The notes under the pieces were generated by a model. That model saw only the letters and a program-made list of their open reading frames with translations, was not told the DNA's origin and searched no databases. From Clostridiales bacterium (GTDB lineage Bacteria; Bacillota; Clostridia; Oscillospirales; Oscillospiraceae): a DNA stretch of 29,822 bases. The position numbers and the translations under genes are program-made. Shown one piece after another: positions 17,782 to 24,973 of the stretch. Location of the stretch: positions 1 through 29,822 of the forward strand of contig SFHJ01000027.1 in NCBI GenBank assembly GCA_004555655.1. The letters are read 5' to 3'. The number at the start of each line of letters is the position of its first letter. Within the stretch, counting starts at the first letter, position 1.

Positions 17782-18281
17782 GCCTCATCCCCCAGATCTT
17801 CGATGAACTGCTCGATGAGCCGCTCGTGATCCTCGGCCGTCAGGTCTTTACTGACGACCTTGGACGCGATGCTGACGGCAAGCTCGGAGATCTCGCCCTT
17901 CATTTCGTTTACGGCCTTGCGGCGCTCAAGCTCGATATCGGCCTCGGCCTTCTGCTTCATGGCGGCAGCCTCTGCCTGCGCAGAGGTGATGAGCGCGTCA
18001 GACTGCGCGCGGGCGCTCTCCAGAGCGCGCTGCGTGATGGCCTCGGCCTCGGTGTTGGCCGTGAGCAGATGCGCTTCGTAATCGCTCTTGGCAGTCTCCG
18101 CGTCGAGCTTGGCCTTGTCGGCCTCGTCATAGATCTCGTCGACCTCGGCCTGCCGCTTGGCAAGGATGTCCTTGATGGGCTTGAATAAGAAGCGCTTGAA
18201 CAGGTATAGCTGAATGAACAGGTTCAAAATCTGGGCGATGAACGTCCAGCCGTTAAAGGCGACCAGAGATTGATAGTCCAA
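17778..18281 (-). CDS. atpF: ATP synthase b subunit
   Basis: A 167-residue peripheral-stalk subunit. One membrane helix near the N-terminus (about 8-32, WTFIAQILNLFIQLYLFKRF) is followed by a long charged helix rich in Ala, Glu and Lys (about 35-150) that forms the coiled coil reaching F1. The start is TTG at 18281, nine bases after AAAGGAG; no ATG serves the frame. The gene overlaps atpH by four bases. Confidence 0.95.
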   Translation of the reverse strand: MDYQSLVAFNGWTFIAQILNLFIQLYLFKRFLFKPIKDILAKRQAEVDEIYDEADKAKLDAETAKSDYEAHLLTANTEAEAITQRALESARAQSDALITSAQAEAAAMKQKAEADIELERRKAVNEMKGEISELAVSIASKVVSKDLTAEDHERLIEQFIEDLGDEA

Positions 18282-18318
18282 AGCTGTTCACTCCTTTCAG
18301 AACGTAGTTTCCCGGAGC

Positions 18319-18582
18319 TTACAGCATGCCAAGGAACAGGTTGGGCGCGACGAAGATCAGAAGCAGGCCCGTGACAAAGCCGTAGATACCGGTGGTCTCG
18401 GACAGTGCGACGCCGAGCAGCAGCGTGGACGTGACGTCGCCCTTGCTTTCCGGCTGGCGGGAGACGGCCTCGACAGCCTTACCGGCGGCGTAGCCTTCGC
18501 CAATGCCAGGGCCGATACCGGCGATCAGGGCAAGACCGGCGCCAATGGCGCAGCCCATGAGAACGATTGCTCTTTCCAACAT
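18319..18582 (-). CDS. atpE: ATP synthase c subunit with two membrane glutamates (Na+-type)
   Basis: An 87-residue hairpin of two membrane helices joined by a polar loop (RQPE, 42-45); copies form the rotor ring. The second helix holds ALSETTGIYG: E62 is the ion-carrying carboxylate, and T63, T64 and Y67 match the ligand pattern of Na+-binding c subunits (E65, S66, T67, Y70 in Ilyobacter). In the first helix GIGPGIGEGYAAGK has glutamate (E29) where Ilyobacter has Q32, with the same 33-residue spacing to the second-helix glutamate. That is the two-carboxylate arrangement described for the Na+-driven Fusobacterium nucleatum rotor. AGGAGG stands eight bases before the ATG. Na+ coupling is inferred, not shown. 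Confidence 0.96.
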   Translation of the reverse strand: MLERAIVLMGCAIGAGLALIAGIGPGIGEGYAAGKAVEAVSRQPESKGDVTSTLLLGVALSETTGIYGFVTGLLLIFVAPNLFLGML

Positions 18583-18628
18583 AATTGTATCCTCCTATTT
18601 TGCGTTTCACAAGTATTGTATCGCAGCG

Positions 18629-19372
18629 TTATTCTGCCGCGCTTGCTATGAACATCATGGTCAGCATGCAGAAGATGAACGCCTGCATAAAACTGCCGAA
18701 CCAGTCGAAATACAGCGAGATGACCGCCGGCACACCGACCGTTAAGAACGGAATGGAGCTGAGAATCTCGCCCACCGCGCCGGGCAGCCACCCGAACAGC
18801 GCATGGTTGGCCGCGACGAGCGCCGCGTAGACCAGCGCCGTGATGACCGTGCCGGAGACAATGTTGCCGAAATGACGGAACGCCATCGAGATCGGCGTAA
18901 ACACCTCGCCCAGCACGTTAAAGGGCGCCATCACAAAGATGGGGTCGCAGAAGCCCTTGAGATAGCCTCCGATGCCGTTTGTGCGAATTTTCGTGGCAGT
19001 GATGATGACGAAGACCACAATGGCCCAGGCCATCGTCGTGGACACGTCAGCCGTGGGCGACCACAGGCCGACAAGCGAGGCCAGACTCGAGCACAGAGAC
19101 AGCGCGAAGATGGACGCGACGAACGGTGTATAATGCGCCCATCTTTCACCCATGTTGTTGCGGACAAAATTCTCAGCCGTTTTGACGATAAATTCCGCCG
19201 CAGCCTGCCGCTTGGAGATGTTTTTGACCTTGAGATCGTGCGTCAGCCAGATACACACGAGCGTAAGTACCAGCATGACGCCCCACGTCACGACGAGAGA
19301 CGCCGTGATCGGAATGCCGCCGAAGATGGGGATGACGAAATAGATCGGCGCGCCCTGGATGTTGACATTCAT
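18629..19372 (-). CDS. atpB: ATP synthase a subunit
   Basis: A 247-residue membrane stator subunit that carries ions to and from the c ring. R166 in ISMAFRHFGNIVSG is the essential arginine that faces the c-ring carboxylate. There are five or six hydrophobic helices, with SKRQAAAEFIVKTAENFV in the first cytoplasmic loop as in bacterial homologues. Its ATG overlaps the atpI stop by four bases, and AGGAGG stands ten bases upstream. Confidence 0.95.
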   Translation of the reverse strand: MNVNIQGAPIYFVIPIFGGIPITASLVVTWGVMLVLTLVCIWLTHDLKVKNISKRQAAAEFIVKTAENFVRNNMGERWAHYTPFVASIFALSLCSSLASLVGLWSPTADVSTTMAWAIVVFVIITATKIRTNGIGGYLKGFCDPIFVMAPFNVLGEVFTPISMAFRHFGNIVSGTVITALVYAALVAANHALFGWLPGAVGEILSSIPFLTVGVPAVISLYFDWFGSFMQAFIFCMLTMMFIASAAE

Positions 19373-19785
19373 GATTGATTCGCCTCCTCCGGCGGTTTTT
19401 TCTTTTCGGGTTTATAGATGCCCAGCAGCCGCATGGCAAAGATTACGACCTGCGGCATGAACAGCGGGATGATTGCAGCCAGCGGGTGAAAGCACGGAAT
19501 GAGCACGCCCATCACGATACACGCCACGTAGAGAAGCATCCGCCCGGTGTACGAGCTGTGCATAAAGCGCTTGACATTTTCGCCCTTTTCCACGGCTTTC
19601 TGCACCGTAAGCCCCAGCAGAAAGAAGTTGCCCACGGCGAACACCGTGCCGAGCAGCGCGCCCAGGATTACGGTGTAGTCAAACCGCCCGCACAGCGCAA
19701 AGACCACACACATAATCACGTCCGCGATCAAAACGCCTGCGGCAATATGCAGGGTTTCCTGCAGTACAGCTTTTTGAATTTTCAA
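19369..19785 (-). CDS. atpI: ATP synthase subunit I-like membrane protein
   Basis: A 138-residue protein with about four hydrophobic helices (roughly 12-32, 36-58, 78-95, 98-118) and a Lys/Glu-rich tail. Position and topology match the AtpI/subunit I proteins upstream of atpB, which help assemble the c ring or supply Mg2+ in some bacteria. The start is a TTG at 19785, eight bases after a perfect GGAGGG; the same frame runs open further upstream but without a ribosome site and across atpZ. It overlaps atpB by four bases. Confidence 0.8.
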   Translation of the reverse strand: MKIQKAVLQETLHIAAGVLIADVIMCVVFALCGRFDYTVILGALLGTVFAVGNFFLLGLTVQKAVEKGENVKRFMHSSYTGRMLLYVACIVMGVLIPCFHPLAAIIPLFMPQVVIFAMRLLGIYKPEKKKPPEEANQS

Positions 19786-19805
19786 TTCGGATTCCCTCCA
19801 AAAAC

Positions 19806-20078
19806 TCAGTCGTGGCGGTTGAAGCCGGCAGCGGGCGGCTCGTCCTGCTTTTTTTCGGACGCGAGCAGCCTGCGGCAGAAATTCACCACGCTGCATCCGG
19901 CGCACACAAGCCCAAGAACAATGGCGGCAAGCATGACCCACACGCCCCAGCCAAATCTGGTCTGCAGCAAGTGCGCCAGATAGATGAGCACCAGCGGCGG
20001 CGTGATGACCATGAAGCCCAGTTGACCGGCCAGCGATATGGCGCGAACGATCTTCTGGAACGCGCGCAGATTGCGCAT
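19806..20078 (-). CDS. AtpZ/AtpI-type small membrane protein of the ATP synthase operon
   Basis: A 90-residue first gene of the operon with two hydrophobic helices (about 14-40 and 48-72), the layout of the AtpZ (F0F1-ATPase gene 1) family. The motif GWGVWVMLAAIVLGLVCAG fits the second helix. AtpZ works with AtpI in some bacteria, in Mg2+/Ca2+ handling or complex assembly. The start at 20078 is chosen for the GGGAG five or so bases upstream; the frame continues to 20108 without support. It ends 20 bases before atpI. Confidence 0.75.
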   Translation of the reverse strand: MRNLRAFQKIVRAISLAGQLGFMVITPPLVLIYLAHLLQTRFGWGVWVMLAAIVLGLVCAGCSVVNFCRRLLASEKKQDEPPAAGFNRHD

Positions 20079-20108
20079 AAAAACTCTCCCTTTTAAACGT
20101 ATGTGCAA

Positions 20109-20137
20109 ATTTTATCATAACCGGCACGGATTGGCAA
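20109..20137 (-). promoter_or_regulatory. Promoter of the ATP synthase operon
   Basis: TTGCCA (20137-20132) and TAAAAT (20114-20109) with a 17-base spacer on the minus strand, each matching five of six consensus bases. It is the only good promoter seen before atpZ and probably drives all ten genes as one transcript. Confidence 0.75.
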
Positions 20138-20192
20138 TAGACAAAGCGCGGAAAGTGCACAAAAAAGAAGCGCCTCAATTTCGCGAATTTGC

Positions 20193-20221
20193 TGGAAAAA
20201 AAGCGTGCATGATGCTATACT
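20193..20221 (+). promoter_or_regulatory. Extended -10 promoter of the Cys-rich/LOG gene pair
   Basis: TATACT (20216-20221) with a TG extension one base upstream (20213-20214) and a weak TGGAAA at -35 (20193-20198, 17-base spacer). It diverges from the ATP synthase promoter about 80 bases away. Confidence 0.55.
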
Positions 20222-20248
20222 CTACAAAGAACACAGGGAGGAAAAGCG

Positions 20249-20446
20249 ATGGAACAGATGATAAGCGGCTACTGCCGCGCGCAGGACCAGGCGAGGCTTG
20301 TGCTGTGCGAGCTGGAAGCGGGCGAGGCGGAGATCGATTGCGATTACTGTGACTGCCCCTACCGCGCAAACTGCCAGATCGGACGGGCCATCACCGTGTG
20401 GCTGCGGGAAAACGGATGTAATGACAGTGTTCCCGGGAAAAAGTAA
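20249..20446 (+). CDS. Small cysteine-rich protein of unknown function
   Basis: A 65-residue protein with seven cysteines. Four are clustered as C31-x2-C34-x-C36-x5-C42 (CDYCDCPYRANC), a pattern that could hold zinc or an iron-sulfur cluster; C9, C20 and C57 are more spread out. GGGAGG stands eight bases before the ATG, so it is a real gene despite its size. It lies 23 bases before the LOG-family gene and shares its promoter. No family was recognised. Confidence 0.75.
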   Translation: MEQMISGYCRAQDQARLVLCELEAGEAEIDCDYCDCPYRANCQIGRAITVWLRENGCNDSVPGKK

Positions 20447-20469
20447 GATAACCGCAAAGGAGCCAAAAC

Positions 20470-21045
20470 ATGCAGATTTGTCTTTACGGCGCATCCAGCA
20501 ACGAGCTGGATGCAGTCTATCTTGACAGTGCCTACGATTTGGGACGCATGCTGGCGCAGCGCGGACATTCGCTCGTCTATGGCGGCGGCGCGCAGGGCGT
20601 GATGGGTGCGGCGGCGCGCGGCGTGCATGACGGTGGCGGGAAAATCACTGGCGTGGCGCCGAGGTTTTTGAATGTCGACGGAATTTTGTATGACCGCTGC
20701 GACGAGCTGATTTTCACCGACACCATGGCCGAGCGCAAGGGCATCATGGCCGGGCGCGCTGAGGCGTTCATCATGGCGCCGGGCGGCGTGGGTACGTTTG
20801 AAGAATTTTTTGAAATCCTGACACTCAAGCAGCTCGGACGGCACAACCGGCCCATTGTCATCTATAATGTAAACGGTTATTATGCGCCCATGCAGCAGAT
20901 GCTCGAGCATGCGGTTCATGAGCGCTTTGTGCGTGAACCGTGCCTGCAGATCTACCGGCTCGCGTCCGAACCCGCGGCGGTTCTTGACTACCTGGAAACC
21001 TACGACGCATCGGCCATCGATGTGCGGCATTTGAAAAATATCTGA
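20470..21045 (+). CDS. LOG-family (TIGR00730) Rossmann-fold nucleotide-processing protein
   Basis: A 191-residue LOG-like protein. YGGG (37-40), the AERK stretch (87-90) and PGGVGTFEE (104-112) are the nucleotide-binding and catalytic motifs of the lysine-decarboxylase-like/LOG family. Plant and some bacterial members release cytokinin bases from nucleoside monophosphates; many bacterial ones cleave AMP-type nucleotides or have unknown roles, and this one cannot be assigned. AAAGGAG precedes the ATG. The gene is followed immediately by a hairpin element. Confidence 0.88.
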   Translation: MQICLYGASSNELDAVYLDSAYDLGRMLAQRGHSLVYGGGAQGVMGAAARGVHDGGGKITGVAPRFLNVDGILYDRCDELIFTDTMAERKGIMAGRAEAFIMAPGGVGTFEEFFEILTLKQLGRHNRPIVIYNVNGYYAPMQQMLEHAVHERFVREPCLQIYRLASEPAAVLDYLETYDASAIDVRHLKNI

Positions 21046-21046
21046 A

Positions 21047-21222
21047 AAAAAGCGTCTGCGGAACTCTTCCGCAGACGCTTCAGCGTGTCGAAAAAGCCTC
21101 GCAGAATTTCGCGCCCGCAGGCGCGAAAGACATGTAGATCATTTTTCCCGGCGGCGTGTACGTCGGGAAAAATACACTCCGGCCTGCAAGTGTGCAGGCT
21201 GTCCGCCCCGCAGACGCTTTTT
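21047..21222. repeat. Multi-hairpin element bounded by 15-base perfect inverted repeats
   Basis: The 176-base stretch between the LOG and SDR stop codons begins with AAAAAGCGTCTGCGG (21047-21061) and ends with its exact reverse complement (21208-21222). A third copy of the right arm lies at 21067-21080 and pairs locally with the left arm. Three more hairpins lie inside: 21107-21115 with 21120-21128, 21141-21150 with 21164-21173, and 21182-21188 with 21193-21199. Nearly the whole stretch is foldable. It could be a small repeated element of the MITE/REP kind, or a structured 3' end with two alternative terminator pairings. No flanking target duplication is evident. Confidence 0.6.
21050..21080 (-). 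terminator. Terminator hairpin of the SDR-phosphomutase operon
   Basis: Arms of 14 bases (21050-21063 and 21067-21080) with a three-base loop. On the minus strand the stem is followed by a run of seven Us including the last stem bases. On the plus strand it directly follows the LOG stop codon but lacks a U tract, so it suits the minus genes best. Confidence 0.75.
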
Positions 21223-21224
21223 GA

Positions 21225-21950
21225 TTATAGAAACGGTTCTTTTCCGGCGCGGTGGACGGCAATCTCGTCGATCACGGCATTTGTCCGGTGCAGCAGCAAA
21301 AATGCGGCGATCTCGGCGATGTCCTCGGGCAGAATCATGTCCTCTCCCGTGAGGTCGGGCCGCGCGATGCGTACCATGTCGGTGAACACGCCGCCGGGGC
21401 TGATGAGATGCACGCGCACGCCCTCGCGATAGAGCTCGCTGGCAAGCGATTTGGTAAAGCCGGCCAGCGCATGCTTTGAGGCCGAGTAGGCGCTTTGCAG
21501 CGGATACCCCTTGTGCGCATTGACGGACGCGATGTTGATGATCGTACCGCGGCCGGATGCGCGCAGATCGGGCAGCGTTGTCTGGCACAGAAGATACGGC
21601 GCGCGGCAGTTGAGCGCCATGATGCGGTCAAATTCCGCCATCGTGGTCTCGTCAAACGGGCGCGAGAGCGCCATGCCTGCGTTGTTGATGAGAATATCCA
21701 GCCGTCTGAAACGCTCCTTGACCTGTGAAACGCACCGGGCAAGATACGCGTCGTCCAGCAGGTCACCTGGCAGCAGCAGGGTCTGCACGCCTGTGTCCGC
21801 CAGCGATCCGGCGGTTTGCTGCAGCTTTTCCATGCTGCGGCCCAGCAGCGCGAGATTCACGCCCTCACGTGCGAGCCGGCGCGCGATGCACGAGCCGATG
21901 CCGCCGCTCGCGCCGGTGATCAGCGCGACGGCCCCTGTGAGCGCGCCCAT
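21225..21950 (-). CDS. Short-chain dehydrogenase/reductase
   Basis: A 241-residue classical SDR oxidoreductase. TGASGGIG (12-19) is the cofactor loop, NNAG (89-92) the structural motif, and S142, Y155 and K159 (YSASK) the catalytic set. R38 in LLGRS after the second strand favours NADP(H). The gene starts one base after the phosphomutase stop codon and has no clear ribosome site of its own, so translation probably depends on re-initiation. Substrate unknown; resembles 3-oxoacyl-ACP reductase and sugar/alcohol dehydrogenase members. Confidence 0.9.
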   Translation of the reverse strand: MGALTGAVALITGASGGIGSCIARRLAREGVNLALLGRSMEKLQQTAGSLADTGVQTLLLPGDLLDDAYLARCVSQVKERFRRLDILINNAGMALSRPFDETTMAEFDRIMALNCRAPYLLCQTTLPDLRASGRGTIINIASVNAHKGYPLQSAYSASKHALAGFTKSLASELYREGVRVHLISPGGVFTDMVRIARPDLTGEDMILPEDIAEIAAFLLLHRTNAVIDEIAVHRAGKEPFL

Positions 21951-21951
21951 C

Positions 21952-23451
21952 TTACACGAATGCGGCCATGGCCGACGTGTCGAGCTTGTCGTACTGTTTC
22001 AAGAACGCATAGAGCTGCTTCGCGATGGTCAGCACGCCGCCCACAGAGTCTGACTCAATATTGAGCGGCATGAGCGGGTCGTGCAGGCTGAGCCGCAGCA
22101 AGAACCAGCCGTCGCCGTGCTCTTTATCCAGATTCACGCGGATGCCCTCGTAGTTGCTCGGCGCAACCGACCAGCCGGGCAGATTTGCTGCATAGGCGGT
22201 CAGATCGTCGATGACCGACTGGCCGTAGGGCTTAAAGTCGGGCAGCAGAATGTTCATGCGGAACTCGCGGCTCTCGGCGGGCTCGGCCAGATCGGCGATG
22301 AGCGATTCCAGCGTATAGCCCTCGCGCTTGCCGCGCGCAAGCTCGATGAGCAGACGCGTGACGAGATACGCGCCGTCGTCGAGGAAGTAGTTCTCCTTCA
22401 AAGCGCCGTGACCGGAGGTCTCCATCGCCAGCTGGCTGTCGTGGCCCTCAGCGTTCAGGCGCATGGATTCGTTGATGACGTTGCGGTAGCCGCGCTTGAA
22501 GCGGTGGTGCACGCCGCCGCGCGCTTCGATGAAGCGGGCAAGGCCCGTGGAGGTGATGGAGTCGGTGACGATGGTGGTGCCGGGGTGCTCGCGCAGCAAG
22601 ATGGCAGAGAGCATGGCGATGATGCGGTTGCGGTTGAGTTCGCTGCCGTCACTGAGCACCGCGCCTGCGCGGTCGACGTCGGTGTCGAAAATCACGCCGA
22701 GGTCGGCCTTCGTCTCGCGCACGGCCTCCATGATCGATTCCATGGCCTGCTCGTTTTCCGGGTTGGGGATGTGGTTGGGGAAGTGGCCGTCGGGGTCAAG
22801 GTAACGGCTGCCGTCGGTATTTGCGCCAAGCACGCGCAATACCTTTTCCGCGTAGAAGCCGCCTGCGCCGTTGCCCGCGTCGACCACGATGCGCATGCCG
22901 TCGAGAGGCGTGTCACAGCCGGAGGCCGTGCGGACTTTCTCTACCAGCTGCGCGGCATATACGTCCATGAATATGCCGGGCTCGATGCTGCCATCAGGCA
23001 GGCCGGTGTGCTCATCCGCGCCCGCAAGCGCCAGAATTTCGGCAATATCCTGCTTTTCAAGGCCGCCCTTTTCGGTGAAGAACTTAAAGCCGTTGCGGTT
23101 AAAAGGCAGGTGGCTGGCCGTAATCATGACCGACGCGTCATAGTGGTAGCCCTCGGTCACGGTGGTCATGAACATTGCGGGCGTGGATGCAAGGCCGAGA
23201 TCGGTCACCATAAGGCCCTCGGATGCCATCGCCTCACACAGCCAGTTTGCCAGTGTCGGGCCGGACAGGCGTGAATCGCGGCCCACCGCCACACGCAGCG
23301 GGCGGTTTGCGGTTCGCTTTGCCAGCCACAGCGCAAAGCCCCGGCCAATGTCGCGGCAGGCCTGCTCCGTGAGATTCACGTGCTGGCCCTCGATCCCTTC
23401 CAGTGCGACGCCGCGGATGTCGCTGCCGTTTTGCAGTTTCTGATAATCCAT
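21952..23451 (-). CDS. Phosphohexomutase (phosphomannomutase/phosphoglucomutase)
   Basis: A 499-residue alpha-D-phosphohexomutase, which moves phosphate between C1 and C6 of hexoses to supply sugar nucleotides for the envelope or storage. S113 in TASHLPFNRNG is the phosphoserine. The metal loop is DTDVDR (256-261) and the sugar-binding loop ETSGHG (344-349); a C-terminal phosphate-binding domain contains SNYEGIRVN. GGGAGG lies eight bases before the ATG. Domain details fit bacterial ManB/AlgC-type enzymes; preference for mannose or glucose phosphate is undecided. The SDR gene follows directly. Confidence 0.93.
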   Translation of the reverse strand: MDYQKLQNGSDIRGVALEGIEGQHVNLTEQACRDIGRGFALWLAKRTANRPLRVAVGRDSRLSGPTLANWLCEAMASEGLMVTDLGLASTPAMFMTTVTEGYHYDASVMITASHLPFNRNGFKFFTEKGGLEKQDIAEILALAGADEHTGLPDGSIEPGIFMDVYAAQLVEKVRTASGCDTPLDGMRIVVDAGNGAGGFYAEKVLRVLGANTDGSRYLDPDGHFPNHIPNPENEQAMESIMEAVRETKADLGVIFDTDVDRAGAVLSDGSELNRNRIIAMLSAILLREHPGTTIVTDSITSTGLARFIEARGGVHHRFKRGYRNVINESMRLNAEGHDSQLAMETSGHGALKENYFLDDGAYLVTRLLIELARGKREGYTLESLIADLAEPAESREFRMNILLPDFKPYGQSVIDDLTAYAANLPGWSVAPSNYEGIRVNLDKEHGDGWFLLRLSLHDPLMPLNIESDSVGGVLTIAKQLYAFLKQYDKLDTSAMAAFV

Positions 23452-23496
23452 GTTGCATTCCTCCCAAAAACGCAGAATTCAAACCTTCTTGCTTTC

Positions 23497-23525
23497 ATGA
23501 TACCACCGGAAACAACGAAAAGCAA
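23497..23525 (-). promoter_or_regulatory. Promoter of the phosphohexomutase-SDR operon
   Basis: TTGCTT (23525-23520) and TATCAT (23502-23497) with a 17-base spacer, about 45 bases before the start codon. Confidence 0.5.
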
Positions 23526-23541
23526 CAACAAACAGAAAAAA

Positions 23542-23567
23542 GCACCGGCAGACTTCGCTGCCGGTGC
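23542..23567 (-). terminator. Terminator of the polysaccharide deacetylase gene
   Basis: Ten-base perfect arms (23542-23551 and 23558-23567) with a six-base loop, followed on the minus strand by a run of six Us. It lies ten bases after the stop codon. Confidence 0.9.
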
Positions 23568-23576
23568 AATTTGCGC

Positions 23577-24854
23577 TCAGTATTGTGAGAGTCTCTGCAG
23601 AATTGTGGCGGCCTGCGCGCGGGTGAGGTTGTCCTTGGGGAAGAAGCCCGTTGCGCCGCCCTGCAAAATGCCGCAGTCGGTGCAGGTTGCCACGCCCTCG
23701 CGCGCCCAGTCGGAGATAAACCTGCGGTCGCGGTAGAGCGCAAGCGAGGTGCCGTCGGTTTGCGCCACACGCCCGGTCGTGAGAAGATAGCGCGCCAGAA
23801 CGGTGGCAATTTCCTCGCGTGTGATCCTGTCATCGGGGCGGAAATGGCCGTCATAACCGCACATCAGCCCGGAATCATTGATCCAGAGAATATACGGCGC
23901 GCGCTCGTCTCCGGCGTCCACGTCAGAAAAGGGATTACCCAACGGGGAATGGTAGGAGCTGAACACGCCGCAGAATTTGCCCAGCGCCATGGCAAACTCA
24001 CCGCGCGTGACGTAGTGGTTGGGCAGCCACGCGCCGTCTTTGCCGTACTGCAGGTACCCTTGCTCCAGACACAGCCGCATCGCGTCGTAGCCCCAGTGCT
24101 CTGTCAGCTTTGACTCATCATAGTATTCCGGGCTGATCTGCTCGGCTGACAGGTTTACGCCCCTGTTTTTTGCGTCGTAGTACATGACGCCAGCTTCGGG
24201 GGTGACGCCGCGGCGCAGCAGAAGCTCTTCAACCGTCACAAATTCATACCCGGCATCCAGCAGCTCGTCGATTGCGTCCAGCGAGCCGTAAACGCTGGTC
24301 TTGTGGATATCGTGCACCAGAATAATCGCGCCGTCGTAGCTGCCGTTTACGATGTTCCGGCAGACCGTGTCGCGGTTGCGGTATTTCCAGTCCTCCGGGT
24401 CGACCGACCAGTAGATGAGCGGCGCAGGCGCGGCAGCTTTGACTGTAGTGTTCGCGTTGCCGTAGGGCGGGCGGATGTAGGCCGGATCGCCGCCGCCTGC
24501 GGCGGTGATGAGCGACTGCACGGAGTTGATCTCGGTTGTGATGGATGCGGACGAAAGGGTGTTGAGGTTGCTGTGATTATATGTATGGTTTGCCAGCTGG
24601 TGCCCCTCGTCCACGATGCGCTTGAGCGTTTCGGGATACGCAGCAGCATTATAGCCTGCAACAAAGAATGTTGCCTTCACACCGCGCGCGGCCAGTTCGT
24701 CAAGCAAATAGTCCGTATACGGCCCCGGGCCATCGTCATAGGTGATAGCCAGCAGCTTCGCGCCGGAATCGGCGGCGCGTGCGGACACGTGCAGCGGAAG
24801 GACAAATAAAATCGCCGCCAGCAGGCAGCAGAGCGCTTTGCAAAGATGCTTCAT
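23577..24854 (-). CDS. Secreted NodB-type polysaccharide deacetylase with SLH domains
   Basis: A 425-residue exported enzyme. Residues 1-27 form a signal peptide (positive start, long hydrophobic core, VSARA before the likely cut). The NodB domain (about 32-210) holds the family motifs: TYDDGPG with D40 and D41, H90 and H94 as metal ligands in HTYNH, RPPYG (128-132) and LVHDIH with H181. The rest (about 250-425) reads as two or three S-layer-homology repeats, e.g. PFSDVDAGDERAPYILWIND and RRFISDWAREGVATC, with RITREEIATVLARYL and NLTRAQAATILQRL. Such domains anchor proteins to pyruvylated cell-wall polymer, so it probably deacetylates peptidoglycan or another wall polysaccharide. Start at 24854 follows GAAGG; the longer frame to 24872 lacks a ribosome site. 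Confidence 0.92.
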   Translation of the reverse strand: MKHLCKALCCLLAAILFVLPLHVSARAADSGAKLLAITYDDGPGPYTDYLLDELAARGVKATFFVAGYNAAAYPETLKRIVDEGHQLANHTYNHSNLNTLSSASITTEINSVQSLITAAGGGDPAYIRPPYGNANTTVKAAAPAPLIYWSVDPEDWKYRNRDTVCRNIVNGSYDGAIILVHDIHKTSVYGSLDAIDELLDAGYEFVTVEELLLRRGVTPEAGVMYYDAKNRGVNLSAEQISPEYYDESKLTEHWGYDAMRLCLEQGYLQYGKDGAWLPNHYVTRGEFAMALGKFCGVFSSYHSPLGNPFSDVDAGDERAPYILWINDSGLMCGYDGHFRPDDRITREEIATVLARYLLTTGRVAQTDGTSLALYRDRRFISDWAREGVATCTDCGILQGGATGFFPKDNLTRAQAATILQRLSQY

Positions 24855-24883
24855 GTCGGGACCTTCTTTCATGTGCTTGCTTC

Positions 24884-24912
24884 ATCATACCAGTTCCGGC
24901 AAAATATAACAA
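24884..24912 (-). promoter_or_regulatory. Promoter of the polysaccharide deacetylase gene
   Basis: TTGTTA (24912-24907) and TATGAT (24889-24884) with a 17-base spacer, 29 bases before the start codon. The terminator upstream shows that this gene is separate from the ABC cassette. Confidence 0.6.
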
Positions 24913-24938
24913 GCCATTAAGAAAAATTTCAGAACTTA

Positions 24939-24966
24939 CCGCCCGGCATCACGGGATGCCGGGCGG
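24939..24966 (-). terminator. Terminator of the GntR-ABC operon
   Basis: Twelve-base perfect GC-rich arms (24939-24950 and 24955-24966) with a four-base loop, seven bases after the permease stop codon. The U tract is weak. Confidence 0.75.
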
Positions 24967-24973
24967 AGCGTAT

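Noticed and set aside
21080..21262. A 60-codon minus-strand frame across the hairpin element
   Set aside because: It starts inside the SDR gene in another frame, has no ribosome site, and the sequence is better explained by stem-loops.
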